From Chloroflexota bacterium (lineage in GTDB: Bacteria > Chloroflexota > Dehalococcoidia > Bin125), in the NCBI GenBank assembly GCA_028874365.1, contig JAPPJZ010000044.1, forward strand, positions 35,222 to 99,221: DNA of 64,000 bases, read 5' to 3'. The notes under the pieces are model-generated. The model did not search any database. It saw only the letters and a program-made list of their open reading frames with translations, and was not told the DNA's origin. Positions 8,131-16,559 of the stretch are shown here, piece after piece (position 1 is the first letter of the stretch; each line of letters begins with the position of its first letter). Position numbers and translations under genes: made by a program.

Positions 8131-10005
8131 GTGAATAGAGCCTCGGCGTCTGGGTTTGGCCTGGTGTGGTTGCTGGTTTCGGCGCTGGCGGTTGTTGGTG
8201 GGTTGCAGCTTCTGCGGAGCCTGGTGTCGGGGCTTTCGGTGCACCTGGGGCAGGTTCGGGATGTCCCGCCGGCGGAACTGGCGATCCTGATCTTCGCGAT
8301 TTTCGCGTCGGCGTTTGCTGCTCCGCTGGCGCGGCGGGTGCTGGGGACTCGTTGGGCGTACGCGGGTCTTACCGGGGCGCTGGCGCTCTTGCGGCTGGCG
8401 GAGCAGTTTACGTCGGACGTCGATGCTCGACTGGCGATTGCGATCGCCGGGGTAGTGGTCTGGCTGTGGTTCATGCCGCTGTTGTTCGCGCGCGGTTTCG
8501 AGGATGAGTCGCGGGTGGGGCCTACGGGCGTGTTCGCGCTGCTGGTGGGGCTCACCGTGGATACGGCGATTAAGGGTGCGTTTGGCACGCTCGACCTGGG
8601 CTCGGCGCCTGGACTTGCGCCTCAGCTCACGACGGTTGCTCTGACGGTTGCTTTGCTCGCATTGGTGGTCTGGTTGGCTCGCTCTTCGGACGACGTGCCC
8701 GATCGCGGCTCGGAGCCGAGGTTGGCGTTCGTGATTGGGCCGGCGATCGCGTTGCATCTGTTGATCTTCCAGAATCTGGGCCACCATGCAGCGCTGATCG
8801 GCTGGTCGTTGCCGGCGGTGTTCGCCTGGACGACGCTGGCGAACCTGGCGGCGCTGTGGGTCGTGGTTGGATGTGGACGGTCCGGTATCGGACGGTTCCG
8901 CTGGATGCGCTTCGCTGCGGCGGCAGTGCTGATCGTGGCGGTTGCTCCGACACCTCCGGCCTGGCTGGCGGCGCTGGGCGCGCTGCTTGGGCCGACCGCG
9001 ATCTCCGTCCTGTGGATGGCTTCTCTTGGCGGACCTGACGGTCGTCGTGCGGGTGGGTTGATTCTGCCGCTTGGCCTGATGGCGATTCCGATTGTGCTGT
9101 TCGGTTGGTATGCGCACTACGAGATCGAGATAGCGATTCCTCAGTGGGTGATACCGGTTGCGGCGGCGGTCGTCATCGCTGTGCCCGCGCTGGCGCCGGC
9201 GCGTGAGATTCCGACATCTCGTTGGTCCGGCGCAAGATCCGTCGCCGTTGCATCACTCGTGCTGCTCTTGCTTCCGTTGCATCAGTTTCTGAACTGGAAC
9301 GAGCCAGATGACCCACCCAACAGCGATGGGTTGCGGGTCGCGACGTACAACATTCACCAAGGATTCGACCTGTACGGCCGGCACGATCTGGAGGGAATCG
9401 CGCTCGCGATCGAGGAGGCGCAGGTTGAGGTTGTTGCGCTGCAAGAAGTGCCGCGCGGCTGGGTGGTGAACGGGTCTGTCGATGCGCTCGGCTGGTTGGC
9501 TCAACGTCTGCGGATGCATTGGGCGTGGGGACCCGCGGCGGACCCAAACTGGGGCAACGCGATTCTGAGCCGGCATCCGATTCTCGATGTTGTCAATCGA
9601 CCGATGCCCAACAACGAGGATCTGCTGTTCGACCGCGCGTACATGGTGGCCACGATTGATCTGGGTGATCGACGGGTGCAGGTTGTGGCGACTCACCTGC
9701 ACCACATTGAGCGTGAGTCGCGCCATCGGCTGCCCCAGGTGCGGGCGTTGCTTGATAGCGTCGACTGGAGTCAGCCGACGATCCTGCTTGGCGATCTCAA
9801 CGCCCAGCCGCATCATGAGGAGCTTCGGCTGCTGCGGTCGGCCGGGCTGTCGACGGTTCAGCCGCCGGTGGCCACCTACCCGGCGGACCGACCTAGGCGT
9901 CAGATCGACTACGTGTTGACGACCGATCATTTCGCGTTCGTCGATGTGTATGCGCCTGAGACGACGGCGAGCGATCACCTGCCGCTCGTTGCGACGCTTG
10001 AGTAG
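8131..10005 (+). CDS. Polytopic membrane protein with C-terminal endonuclease/exonuclease/phosphatase domain
   Basis: 624 residues from a GTG start; the start is uncertain because no strong ribosome site is seen. Residues about 5-385 are a series of hydrophobic segments (ten or more likely membrane helices). From about 398 on the protein is a complete EEP-fold domain: ATYNIHQG at the start, ALQEV (the metal-binding Glu), ATHLHH, GDLNAQP near 554 (Asp and Asn) and SDHLPLVA near 613 (the His of the general Asp-His pair). The family cleaves phosphodiester or phosphomonoester bonds in nucleic acids, inositol phosphates or sphingolipids; tethering to a membrane domain favours a lipid or envelope substrate over DNA, but that is inference. 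It stands alone, downstream of the REP-like repeats. Confidence 0.8.
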   Translation: MNRASASGFGLVWLLVSALAVVGGLQLLRSLVSGLSVHLGQVRDVPPAELAILIFAIFASAFAAPLARRVLGTRWAYAGLTGALALLRLAEQFTSDVDARLAIAIAGVVVWLWFMPLLFARGFEDESRVGPTGVFALLVGLTVDTAIKGAFGTLDLGSAPGLAPQLTTVALTVALLALVVWLARSSDDVPDRGSEPRLAFVIGPAIALHLLIFQNLGHHAALIGWSLPAVFAWTTLANLAALWVVVGCGRSGIGRFRWMRFAAAAVLIVAVAPTPPAWLAALGALLGPTAISVLWMASLGGPDGRRAGGLILPLGLMAIPIVLFGWYAHYEIEIAIPQWVIPVAAAVVIAVPALAPAREIPTSRWSGARSVAVASLVLLLLPLHQFLNWNEPDDPPNSDGLRVATYNIHQGFDLYGRHDLEGIALAIEEAQVEVVALQEVPRGWVVNGSVDALGWLAQRLRMHWAWGPAADPNWGNAILSRHPILDVVNRPMPNNEDLLFDRAYMVATIDLGDRRVQVVATHLHHIERESRHRLPQVRALLDSVDWSQPTILLGDLNAQPHHEELRLLRSAGLSTVQPPVATYPADRPRRQIDYVLTTDHFAFVDVYAPETTASDHLPLVATLE

Positions 10006-10092
10006 CCCGTGTTCGATTGCAATTGCCCATACTGATCGGCAGAATCGACGTCGTTTCAGAGTCGGAGCGACGGACGGGACGGGAGGGCAGTG

Positions 10093-11004
10093 ATGGTGTT
10101 CGGCAGCGGACGGCGAGCGACGATTGCGGCCTTGAACGCTGCGTCCGAGGTGGTCGAGACGGCGCGTGGACCGGTCGAGTTCGCTCGTCACGGCGAGGCG
10201 CCGTATGTGCTGATCATGCACGGCACGCCGCAGGGCCACAACGCGAGTTTCATCGGAGCACCGTTGGAGGCAGCGGGTTTCGGCACGATCACGCCGTCGC
10301 GGCCGGGATATCTGCGGACTCCGCTGGCCAGCGGCCGGACGTTTGCCGAACAGGCGGACGCGGCGGCGGCGCTGCTGGATGAGCTGGGCATCGACGAGGT
10401 CGCCGTCTACGGGATCTCGGGCGGGGGACCGAGCAGCATTGAGTTTGCGGCGCGGCATCCTGAGCGAACCAGGGCACTGATGCTCGAGGTCGCGATTTCG
10501 CAGCGATACACGCCGGAGGTCTCTGATCTAACCGTTGCGCTGACGATGAACTCGTTCGTGTTCTGGCTGCAGGGTCTGCTGTTGCGGTTCGCGCCACGAT
10601 TCACGGTGCGTCAGTTCCTCAAGATTGAGAGCACGCTCGACTCGGCGGATCAGTCGCGCATCGCGGACGATGTGGTCGGCAGCCCCGCCAAGATGGAGCT
10701 TCTGCGGGAGTTGTCTGCGAATGCGCCCTTCGATCTGTTGCGCGCCGGATTTGAGAACGATATGGAGCAGTTCGCCGCGATCGATCGACTGCCGCTCGAC
10801 GAGGTGCGTTGTCCCACGCTGATTGTGCACGGCACGCACGACGGCGACGTGCCGTATCGGCACGCTGAAGACGCCGCTCGCGAGATTCCGGGGGCGGAGT
10901 TGTTCACGGTGGAGAAGGGCTGGCATCTGCTTGCGCTGAGCGACGGCGACGGCGCCTATCGGCGTGCTGAGATTGACTTCCTGAAAGAGCATTTCGTCGC
11001 GTAG
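10093..11004 (+). CDS. Alpha/beta-hydrolase
   Basis: 303 residues. The ATG at 10093 follows GGGACGGGAGGG; a GTG one codon earlier is an alternative. Visible features are the oxyanion motif HGTPQGHN, the nucleophile elbow GISGGGP with Ser near residue 109, a cap region of about residues 140-220, the acid-bearing HGTHDGDVP and a late GWH with the likely catalytic His. Length and order fit a typical soluble alpha/beta-hydrolase (esterase, lactonase or haloalkane-like). No signal peptide, so cytoplasmic. The substrate cannot be assigned. The 87-base upstream gap contains a perfect GCAATTGC palindrome. Confidence 0.85.
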   Translation: MVFGSGRRATIAALNAASEVVETARGPVEFARHGEAPYVLIMHGTPQGHNASFIGAPLEAAGFGTITPSRPGYLRTPLASGRTFAEQADAAAALLDELGIDEVAVYGISGGGPSSIEFAARHPERTRALMLEVAISQRYTPEVSDLTVALTMNSFVFWLQGLLLRFAPRFTVRQFLKIESTLDSADQSRIADDVVGSPAKMELLRELSANAPFDLLRAGFENDMEQFAAIDRLPLDEVRCPTLIVHGTHDGDVPYRHAEDAAREIPGAELFTVEKGWHLLALSDGDGAYRRAEIDFLKEHFVA

Positions 11005-11073
11005 GCAACTCGCTGCGGTGATATCGTGGGCGATGGTCCTGGCCCTGCCGGGGCCGTTTCGTTGGATTCCCTG

Positions 11074-12777
11074 ATGAGCCACGCCGATCCTTACGCTCCA
11101 ACTGCCGCGACGGTTGGATTTGCGCTGCCGCATCGCACCAAGATGCTGATCCTCGGCAGCGCGGTCGTGGCGATGTTCCTGTCGGCCGTGCAGCACTCGA
11201 TCGTCGCGACAGCGACGCCGGTGCTCGCTGCCGACCTGGGCCGCTTCGACTTGATTGCGTTCATGGAGTCGGCCTTCATGGCGACGTCGATGCCGGCAGT
11301 GGCGATCGCGGGTCGGCTGTCGGATGTGTACGGGCGCAAGCCGTTCCTGTTGGCGGGACTGGTGATCTTCGCCGTGGCGACCGCGCTGGCCGGTTTTGCC
11401 ACGTCGATGGAGATGCTGATCGGTTTCCGCGCGCTGCAGGGCATCGGTGGTGGGATCCTGATGGGTAACTCGTTCTCCATCTCCGGGGACCTGTTTCCGC
11501 CGGTGGAGCGGGCGAAGTACATGGGCATCTTCGCCGCGGTCTTCGGAGTCGGAGGTCTGGTCGGTCCGCTGCTGGGCGGGCTGATCGTCGATGCGTTGAA
11601 CTGGCGCTGGGTGTTCTGGTCGATCCTGCCGCTCGCGGCGCTGGCGTTCGCGTCGATCGCGTTCATCATGCCGTGGCTGCGGCCGCCGCCGCGCAGGGTG
11701 GCGATCGACTGGTTGGGCATCGGCGCGATGCTCTTGATGCTGATGCCGGCGATGCTGGCGCTGGCGCTGGTCTCGACGGGGACGGCGTGGCTCGACACCA
11801 AGACGCTGGTGCTGTTCGGGGTCTCGATCGTCGGAGTGCTGGCCTTCATCGCCGCGGAGCGTGCCGCCAAGGAACCGATCCTGCCGGGAGAGTTGTTCCG
11901 CGATCACACGTTCCGGGTGGCGGCGATCGTGATGATGGCGACTGGTGGTGGCCTGTTTGGGGTGTCGTTCTTCCTGGCGTACTTCATGCAGGGTGTGCTG
12001 GGTTACACGCCAACGGCCTCGGGCCTGCTGCTCAGCACCGAGATCGTGTCGATGGTGGTCATGGCCTCGCTCGCCGGCCAGGTCATGTCGCGTACCGGTC
12101 GGTACAAGATGCTCGCGATCATCGCGAGCGTGGTGATTGCCGTCGGGGCCTGGCTGATGACGCAGCTCAGCGCCGACTCGGGCGCCGTTGACGTGGTCTG
12201 GCGGCTGGTGCTGTTTGGCAGCGGGCTGGGATTGCTCTTCCCCTCAATCATGACCGCGGCACAGAACGCGCTGCCGCAGAGGATGCTGGGCACGATCTCG
12301 GGGGCGACCCAGTTCTTCCAGGAGATCGGCGGGATCATCGGCGTCACGCTGATCGGCGCGCTGGTCACCGGGCGTCTGACGAGCGAGTTGGCGGCGCGAC
12401 TACCGGCCGACCTGGCCGCACGCGCCGACCCGACGCAGCTCTTGAATGAGGAAGCGAGGGCCGGTCTGCTGGCGGAGATTGGCGAAGCTGGTCTGATCCA
12501 GATCCTGACCACGCTGCCCGAGGCGCTGGCGGTAGCGATCACCAACAACTTCTGGATCTCGGTTGGGGTCGGGGTGATCGCACTCTTCGCCGTCCTGACC
12601 TTGCGGGAGAAACGGCTGCGTACCGGGGAGCACGACTTGCCCGAAGTGCCGGAGGGTGCGCTGGGACCAGCACCGGCAGCAACGGCGAGCGCCAATGGGG
12701 CGAACGCGAACGGTGCACTTCGCGCCGGTTGGACGGACGACCCGACGCCGGTCGCTCGGATCCGGCCACAGCGCTGA
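11074..12777 (+). CDS. MFS drug/proton antiporter, 14-TM DHA2 type
   Basis: 567 residues from the ATG at 11074; an in-frame GTG at 11026 would add 16 residues without a hydrophobic start and looks less likely. The protein has the DHA2 layout with about 14 membrane segments. The MFS signature GRLSDVYGRKP follows the second segment, and the antiporter-type motif GGLVGPLLGG is in the fifth. A long periplasmic-type loop lies before the last segment (about residues 435-485), and the C-terminal tail is Ala/Asn/Gly-rich and hydrophilic. Family members export drugs, dyes or metabolites in exchange for protons. The substrate is unknown. It follows the alpha/beta-hydrolase by 69 bases, so a shared transcript is possible. 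Confidence 0.9.
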   Translation: MSHADPYAPTAATVGFALPHRTKMLILGSAVVAMFLSAVQHSIVATATPVLAADLGRFDLIAFMESAFMATSMPAVAIAGRLSDVYGRKPFLLAGLVIFAVATALAGFATSMEMLIGFRALQGIGGGILMGNSFSISGDLFPPVERAKYMGIFAAVFGVGGLVGPLLGGLIVDALNWRWVFWSILPLAALAFASIAFIMPWLRPPPRRVAIDWLGIGAMLLMLMPAMLALALVSTGTAWLDTKTLVLFGVSIVGVLAFIAAERAAKEPILPGELFRDHTFRVAAIVMMATGGGLFGVSFFLAYFMQGVLGYTPTASGLLLSTEIVSMVVMASLAGQVMSRTGRYKMLAIIASVVIAVGAWLMTQLSADSGAVDVVWRLVLFGSGLGLLFPSIMTAAQNALPQRMLGTISGATQFFQEIGGIIGVTLIGALVTGRLTSELAARLPADLAARADPTQLLNEEARAGLLAEIGEAGLIQILTTLPEALAVAITNNFWISVGVGVIALFAVLTLREKRLRTGEHDLPEVPEGALGPAPAATASANGANANGALRAGWTDDPTPVARIRPQR

Positions 12778-12813
12778 CGACCGGAGACGGGCATTCGGTA
12801 CATTGTGGTTGCT

Positions 12814-12857
12814 GGGCGATTACTGGGCGGTTACTGGGCGGTCATCCGGCGGTCATG
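12814..12857. repeat. Four 11-bp tandem repeats upstream of the dioxygenase gene
   Basis: Four consecutive 11-base units, GGGCGATTACT, GGGCGGTTACT, GGGCGGTCATC and CGGCGGTCATG, lie in the 113-base gap before 12891. The 11-base period is about one helical turn, so a protein bound to each unit would sit on one face of the DNA. This looks like a direct-repeat operator, though a chance slippage repeat cannot be excluded. The array ends 33 bases before the start codon. Confidence 0.6.
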
Positions 12858-12890
12858 GGGTCGCCGACCTGGGAGTGAGGGCTTTGACCG

Positions 12891-13775
12891 ATGACGCAAC
12901 GCAGCAACGCTTACCCCGAACTTGAACGCGACCTGCGTTTCTTTCCCCTGGGCGTCGACGAGCCGACCCACCTGACGTCCGCGCAGATTGAGCAGTACAA
13001 CGACAAGGGCTACGTCTTTCCGGTTGACATCTTCTCGCAGTCGGAGATCGAGTCGATCCGCGGCTACTTCGATGAGCTGCTGCCTAAAGCGCTTGAGGCG
13101 GGCTGGAACAGCTATGAGCTGACCAACTGGCACAAGCACTGCCAGGGTGTGTGGGACATCGTCACCGACAGCCGGATCCTCGACATCATGGAGGACATGC
13201 TGGGCGAGACGGTGATCCTGCGACACAGCCACTTCTTCGCCAAGCTGCCCGGCGACGGAATGCGGGTGAGTTGGCACCAGGACGCGTCCTATTGGCCGAT
13301 CACGCCCAGCAAGGTCGTCTCCGCCTGGCTGGCGATCGACGACTCGGATGTCGGCAATGGGGCGATGCAGGTGATTCCCGGCTCGCACCTCAAGGCGCAG
13401 GTCGAATTCCGCGACAGCGATGCCGACGAGCACAACGTGTTGAACCAAACCGTTGAAGATCCGGAGCAGCACGGCGATCCACCGGTGGCACTGGAGTTGA
13501 AGGCCGGGCAGATCTCATTACACAGCGACTGGGTCCTGCACGGCTCGGACCCGAACGAGTCGAACCGTCGGCGCTGCGGTCTGGCAATGCGTTACCTGTC
13601 GAAGGATGTGCGCGCCTACAACGGATGGAACGAGAATTCGATCGTCTGTCGGGGCAGCGAACCGACGGGCCACTGGGCCAATCATCCGCGTCCGGACGGC
13701 GAGTTGATTCCGATCAAGGAAGGCGTCGAGGATCCGACCTCGGTGAGCATGGAACAGCGAAACGGCGACGACTAG
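12891..13775 (+). CDS. Phytanoyl-CoA dioxygenase (PhyH) family oxygenase
   Basis: 294 residues, ATG preceded by GGAGTGAGGG. The non-heme iron ligands are visible as HxD in WHQDASYW and a distal His in WVLHGSDPN; the following Arg-rich stretch (SNRRRCGLAMRY) fits the 2-oxoglutarate-binding Arg. Family enzymes hydroxylate small molecules with Fe(II), 2-oxoglutarate and oxygen. The family is wide (phytanoyl-CoA, ectoine, halogenation, phosphonates), so the substrate is open. It is cytoplasmic. Its stop codon shares CTAG (13772-13775) with the convergent dehydrogenase gene. The four 11-bp repeats just upstream suggest dedicated control. Confidence 0.87.
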   Translation: MTQRSNAYPELERDLRFFPLGVDEPTHLTSAQIEQYNDKGYVFPVDIFSQSEIESIRGYFDELLPKALEAGWNSYELTNWHKHCQGVWDIVTDSRILDIMEDMLGETVILRHSHFFAKLPGDGMRVSWHQDASYWPITPSKVVSAWLAIDDSDVGNGAMQVIPGSHLKAQVEFRDSDADEHNVLNQTVEDPEQHGDPPVALELKAGQISLHSDWVLHGSDPNESNRRRCGLAMRYLSKDVRAYNGWNENSIVCRGSEPTGHWANHPRPDGELIPIKEGVEDPTSVSMEQRNGDD

Positions 13776-14827
13776 GCGAGTCGAACGGCCCGTCCGGTTC
13801 TGTTGGACTCCCGCATCGCCTCGATCGCGATCTGCGATTGCAATCCGTCCACGAAGTTCGGCGACGGTGAGTGGCCACTGTCGATGCCCTGGGCGAACGC
13901 CTCGATCAGCCGAGCGGATGCGGTGATCGCTCCCCCTGCGCCGACCTCGGCCTGATCGGTCGGCGGCTCGACCCTGGTCAGGCGGTCTTCGCCCGCTCGG
14001 GCCAACGATACTTCTCCCTCCGAGAGCATGCTGCCGGGTGAGGTCGCCAGGATGGTCCCTTCAGAGCCGGCGATGACGATGCGCATTCCCAGGGGCGGGT
14101 CGGTGACCCAGGACATCGAGAGGGTCGCGACGCCGCCGTTGACGAAATCGAAGGTGGCGCTGATGTGGTCTTCGCTGGTGAACTGGGGATCCAATTCCTC
14201 CTCAGGAAATGAGGCCATCCGCGCCGATACGGCGGCCAGGTCTCCGAACCACTGTCTGAGCCGATCGATGGCGTGCGAGCCGAGTTCGTTGAGCAGTCCT
14301 CCGCCGTGCGCGGGATCGAGCCGCCAGGGTCGCTCGAACTCCAGCATCGGGTTGGTCGTCTGCAGGTCGAGGCTGACGTGTCGGACGTCGCCGATTTCGC
14401 CATCGGCGATCAGGCGCTCGACCTGTTGGCGCAGCGGTGCGAAACGGAACTCGTAGTTGACCATTGCCGTGAGTGCGGACGCGTCGGCTGCCTGGAGCAT
14501 CGCTTCCGCGTCGGGGATGTTGGTGGCGAACGGTTTGTCGCAGAGCACGTGCTTGCCGGCGGCGAAGGCGGCACGGCAGAGGTCGAGGTGCATGTGCGGT
14601 GGTGTGTGGATCGCGACGGCGTCGATTTCGGGTCGGTCGATCAGCGCCTGGGCATCGCCGGTCGAGTAGGGAATCTCGAGTCGCTCGGCAAAGTGGGTCG
14701 CGCGATCGGGGCGGCGGCTCCAGAGCCCGGCCACCTCCCAGCCGGCTTCGCGGAAGGCGGGCACAGAGACGCGCGTGCCCCAGCCTGTCCCGAACATGCC
14801 GACTCGCTTGATTCGCTCGGTTGTCAT
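13772..14827 (-). CDS. Gfo/Idh/MocA-family NAD(P)-dependent oxidoreductase
   Basis: 351 residues. An N-terminal Rossmann fold carries GMFGTGWGTR (about 10-19), followed by the family motif CDKPFATN, whose Lys lies in the EKP-like position. The C-terminal beta-sheet domain follows, with a His pair region ELGSHAIDRL as in sugar and inositol dehydrogenases. Family members oxidise or reduce sugars, inositols and related alcohols with NAD(P). The specific substrate is unknown. It overlaps the dioxygenase stop by four bases and diverges from the amidohydrolase at 14943, so the 115-base gap between them probably holds promoters for both. Confidence 0.88.
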   Translation of the reverse strand: MTTERIKRVGMFGTGWGTRVSVPAFREAGWEVAGLWSRRPDRATHFAERLEIPYSTGDAQALIDRPEIDAVAIHTPPHMHLDLCRAAFAAGKHVLCDKPFATNIPDAEAMLQAADASALTAMVNYEFRFAPLRQQVERLIADGEIGDVRHVSLDLQTTNPMLEFERPWRLDPAHGGGLLNELGSHAIDRLRQWFGDLAAVSARMASFPEEELDPQFTSEDHISATFDFVNGGVATLSMSWVTDPPLGMRIVIAGSEGTILATSPGSMLSEGEVSLARAGEDRLTRVEPPTDQAEVGAGGAITASARLIEAFAQGIDSGHSPSPNFVDGLQSQIAIEAMRESNRTGRAVRLA

Positions 14828-14898
14828 TGGATTCCAGGGCCGCCAATCGGCGCGAGTATAGGGCTGCCGCCGCCCTCGGATCTCCGGCCTGCTGAGAG

Positions 14899-14942
14899 CG
14901 TTAGCCTCGGATGGCGCGAAGAGCGTCTAGGAGGAGCCGAAC
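14899..14942 (+). promoter_or_regulatory. Leader of amidohydrolase A: CGTTAGCCTC box and AGGAGG site
   Basis: CGTTAGCCTC at 14899-14908 recurs exactly before amidohydrolase B (22202-22211), 44 and 46 bases before the respective ATG. The TAGCCT inside it is a plausible -10 hexamer. AGGAGG at 14929-14934 is a strong ribosome site and fixes the start at 14943. No clear -35 hexamer is seen. Confidence 0.5.
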
Positions 14943-16559
14943 ATGGAATTGCTATTCACCGGTGGACGAGTGTTGACGATCGATGCCATGGATCGGATCG
15001 CCTCCGGTGTCGCGGTGCGCGACGGGAGGATCGTGGCGGTCGGCGACAGCGCCGACGTTCACAATGCAGTCGGCCCCGATGCCACTCACGTCGATCTGCG
15101 CGGTCGCGCACTTGTACCGGGGTTCTGCGACCCGCACAATCACTTCTCGATGACTACGTTTGAGCCGCGCTCGGTCGACTGCCGCAGGCCGCCACTGGCG
15201 AGCAAGTCGGCGGTGCTCGACGCAATCGCGGCGGCCGCGTCCGGCAGCCCCGCCGGACAGTGGATCTGGGGGCTGGGCTTCTCGCAGAGCGAACCGGGCA
15301 TCGTGACCGACGACATGCTGTTTCGCGATGAGCTGGACGAGGTCGCTCCGAACAACCCGGTGTGTGTGATGGATTCGTCGTATCACGCCTGCTACGCCAA
15401 CTCGGCTGCGCTGGCGATGGTGGGGATCGACCGCGACACGCCCGATCCGCGGGGTGGGAACATCCTGCACGACGACAGCGGGGAGCCGAACGGCGTGCTC
15501 TGGGAGCGGGCGATGGACCCGGTTCATCACGCGACGATGCGTTCGTACATCGACACGTTCGGTCCCGACGTGGTGGCCGGACTGGTGGAACAGAACGCCC
15601 TGCGCCATCTTTCGCACGGGATCACGAGCGTCGGCGACGCCCTGGTGATGCCCGAGAGCGCGGAGATCTACCGGCTGACCGACGAGCGCGGACGGTTGCC
15701 GATCGCGATTCACCAGATGCGCGGCGGCCCCGGATTCTTCGCGGCGCCCGAGGACGCTGCTGCCGGCGCCTACATGGACGATGACGTCTCCGACCGCCTG
15801 CGCGGCGGGATTGTCAAGATCTTCATGGATCCGGTCTGGCCCTCTCCAGCAATGGAGCTCTGCCATCCCGACGGCACGACCGAGCCGGTCGGCGAGCCGT
15901 ACTACGGGCAGGAGGAAGTCGACCACCTGGTGCTCGATGCGGCGTCGCACGGACTGCAGGTGGCGATTCACTGCATCGGCAACCGGGCGGTGGAACAGGG
16001 GTTGAACGAATTCGAGCGCGCGCTGCGCGAGACCCCCGGCGACGATCGCCGCTTCCGGATTGAACACTTCATGTTCGCCACGAGTGAGCAGATCGAGCGT
16101 GCGCAGTCGCTCGGGGTGATGATCTCGCACCAGCCGCCGTTCCTGCATTTGCTTGGCGACTATTTTGAGCAGGCCACCGCTCAGCCGGGGATTGACGCGG
16201 TTCCGATGCCGTATCGCTCGATGTTGGATGCTGGCGTCCACGTGGCATCAGGGTCCGATTTCCCCTGTGCGCCGGTGCCTCCTCTACTTGGCCTGTATGG
16301 ACTGACCACGCGAACGTCGCGCGATGGCACGGTGATTGCCGCCGACGAGGCGATCCATCCGCTGGAGGCGCTGCGCACGTACACGCTCAACTCGGCCGCG
16401 GCGATGTTCCGCGACCACGAGGTGGGCTCAGTCGAGGTCGGGAAGCGCGCCGATCTTGCGGTGCTGAGCCACGATCCGACGCTCGTTGACTCGACCTACA
16501 TCCGCGAGATCGTAGTGCAGCAGACGTACGTGGACGGGGAGTTGCTGTACTCGGTCTAG
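14943..16559 (+). CDS. Amidohydrolase family 3 (YtcJ type), copy A
   Basis: 538 residues, a normal length for YtcJ-like metal-dependent hydrolases. It has an N-terminal beta-sandwich start (FTGGRVLTID), the metal motif DPHNHF with His65 and His67, further ligand regions IHQMRGG and AIHCIGNRA with a conserved His, EHFMFA, and a late SGSDFPCAP with the metal-binding Asp. The C-terminus closes the sandwich (VEVGKRADLAVLSHDP). Enzymes of this group hydrolyse amide or related C-N bonds in cyclic or acyl amides. No signal peptide. It is closely similar along its length to copy B at 22248, and a third decayed 3' end lies at 19785. Its stop shares CTAG with the convergent methyltransferase. The substrate may be whatever the neighbouring permeases import (inference). 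Confidence 0.88.
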   Translation: MELLFTGGRVLTIDAMDRIASGVAVRDGRIVAVGDSADVHNAVGPDATHVDLRGRALVPGFCDPHNHFSMTTFEPRSVDCRRPPLASKSAVLDAIAAAASGSPAGQWIWGLGFSQSEPGIVTDDMLFRDELDEVAPNNPVCVMDSSYHACYANSAALAMVGIDRDTPDPRGGNILHDDSGEPNGVLWERAMDPVHHATMRSYIDTFGPDVVAGLVEQNALRHLSHGITSVGDALVMPESAEIYRLTDERGRLPIAIHQMRGGPGFFAAPEDAAAGAYMDDDVSDRLRGGIVKIFMDPVWPSPAMELCHPDGTTEPVGEPYYGQEEVDHLVLDAASHGLQVAIHCIGNRAVEQGLNEFERALRETPGDDRRFRIEHFMFATSEQIERAQSLGVMISHQPPFLHLLGDYFEQATAQPGIDAVPMPYRSMLDAGVHVASGSDFPCAPVPPLLGLYGLTTRTSRDGTVIAADEAIHPLEALRTYTLNSAAAMFRDHEVGSVEVGKRADLAVLSHDPTLVDSTYIREIVVQQTYVDGELLYSV

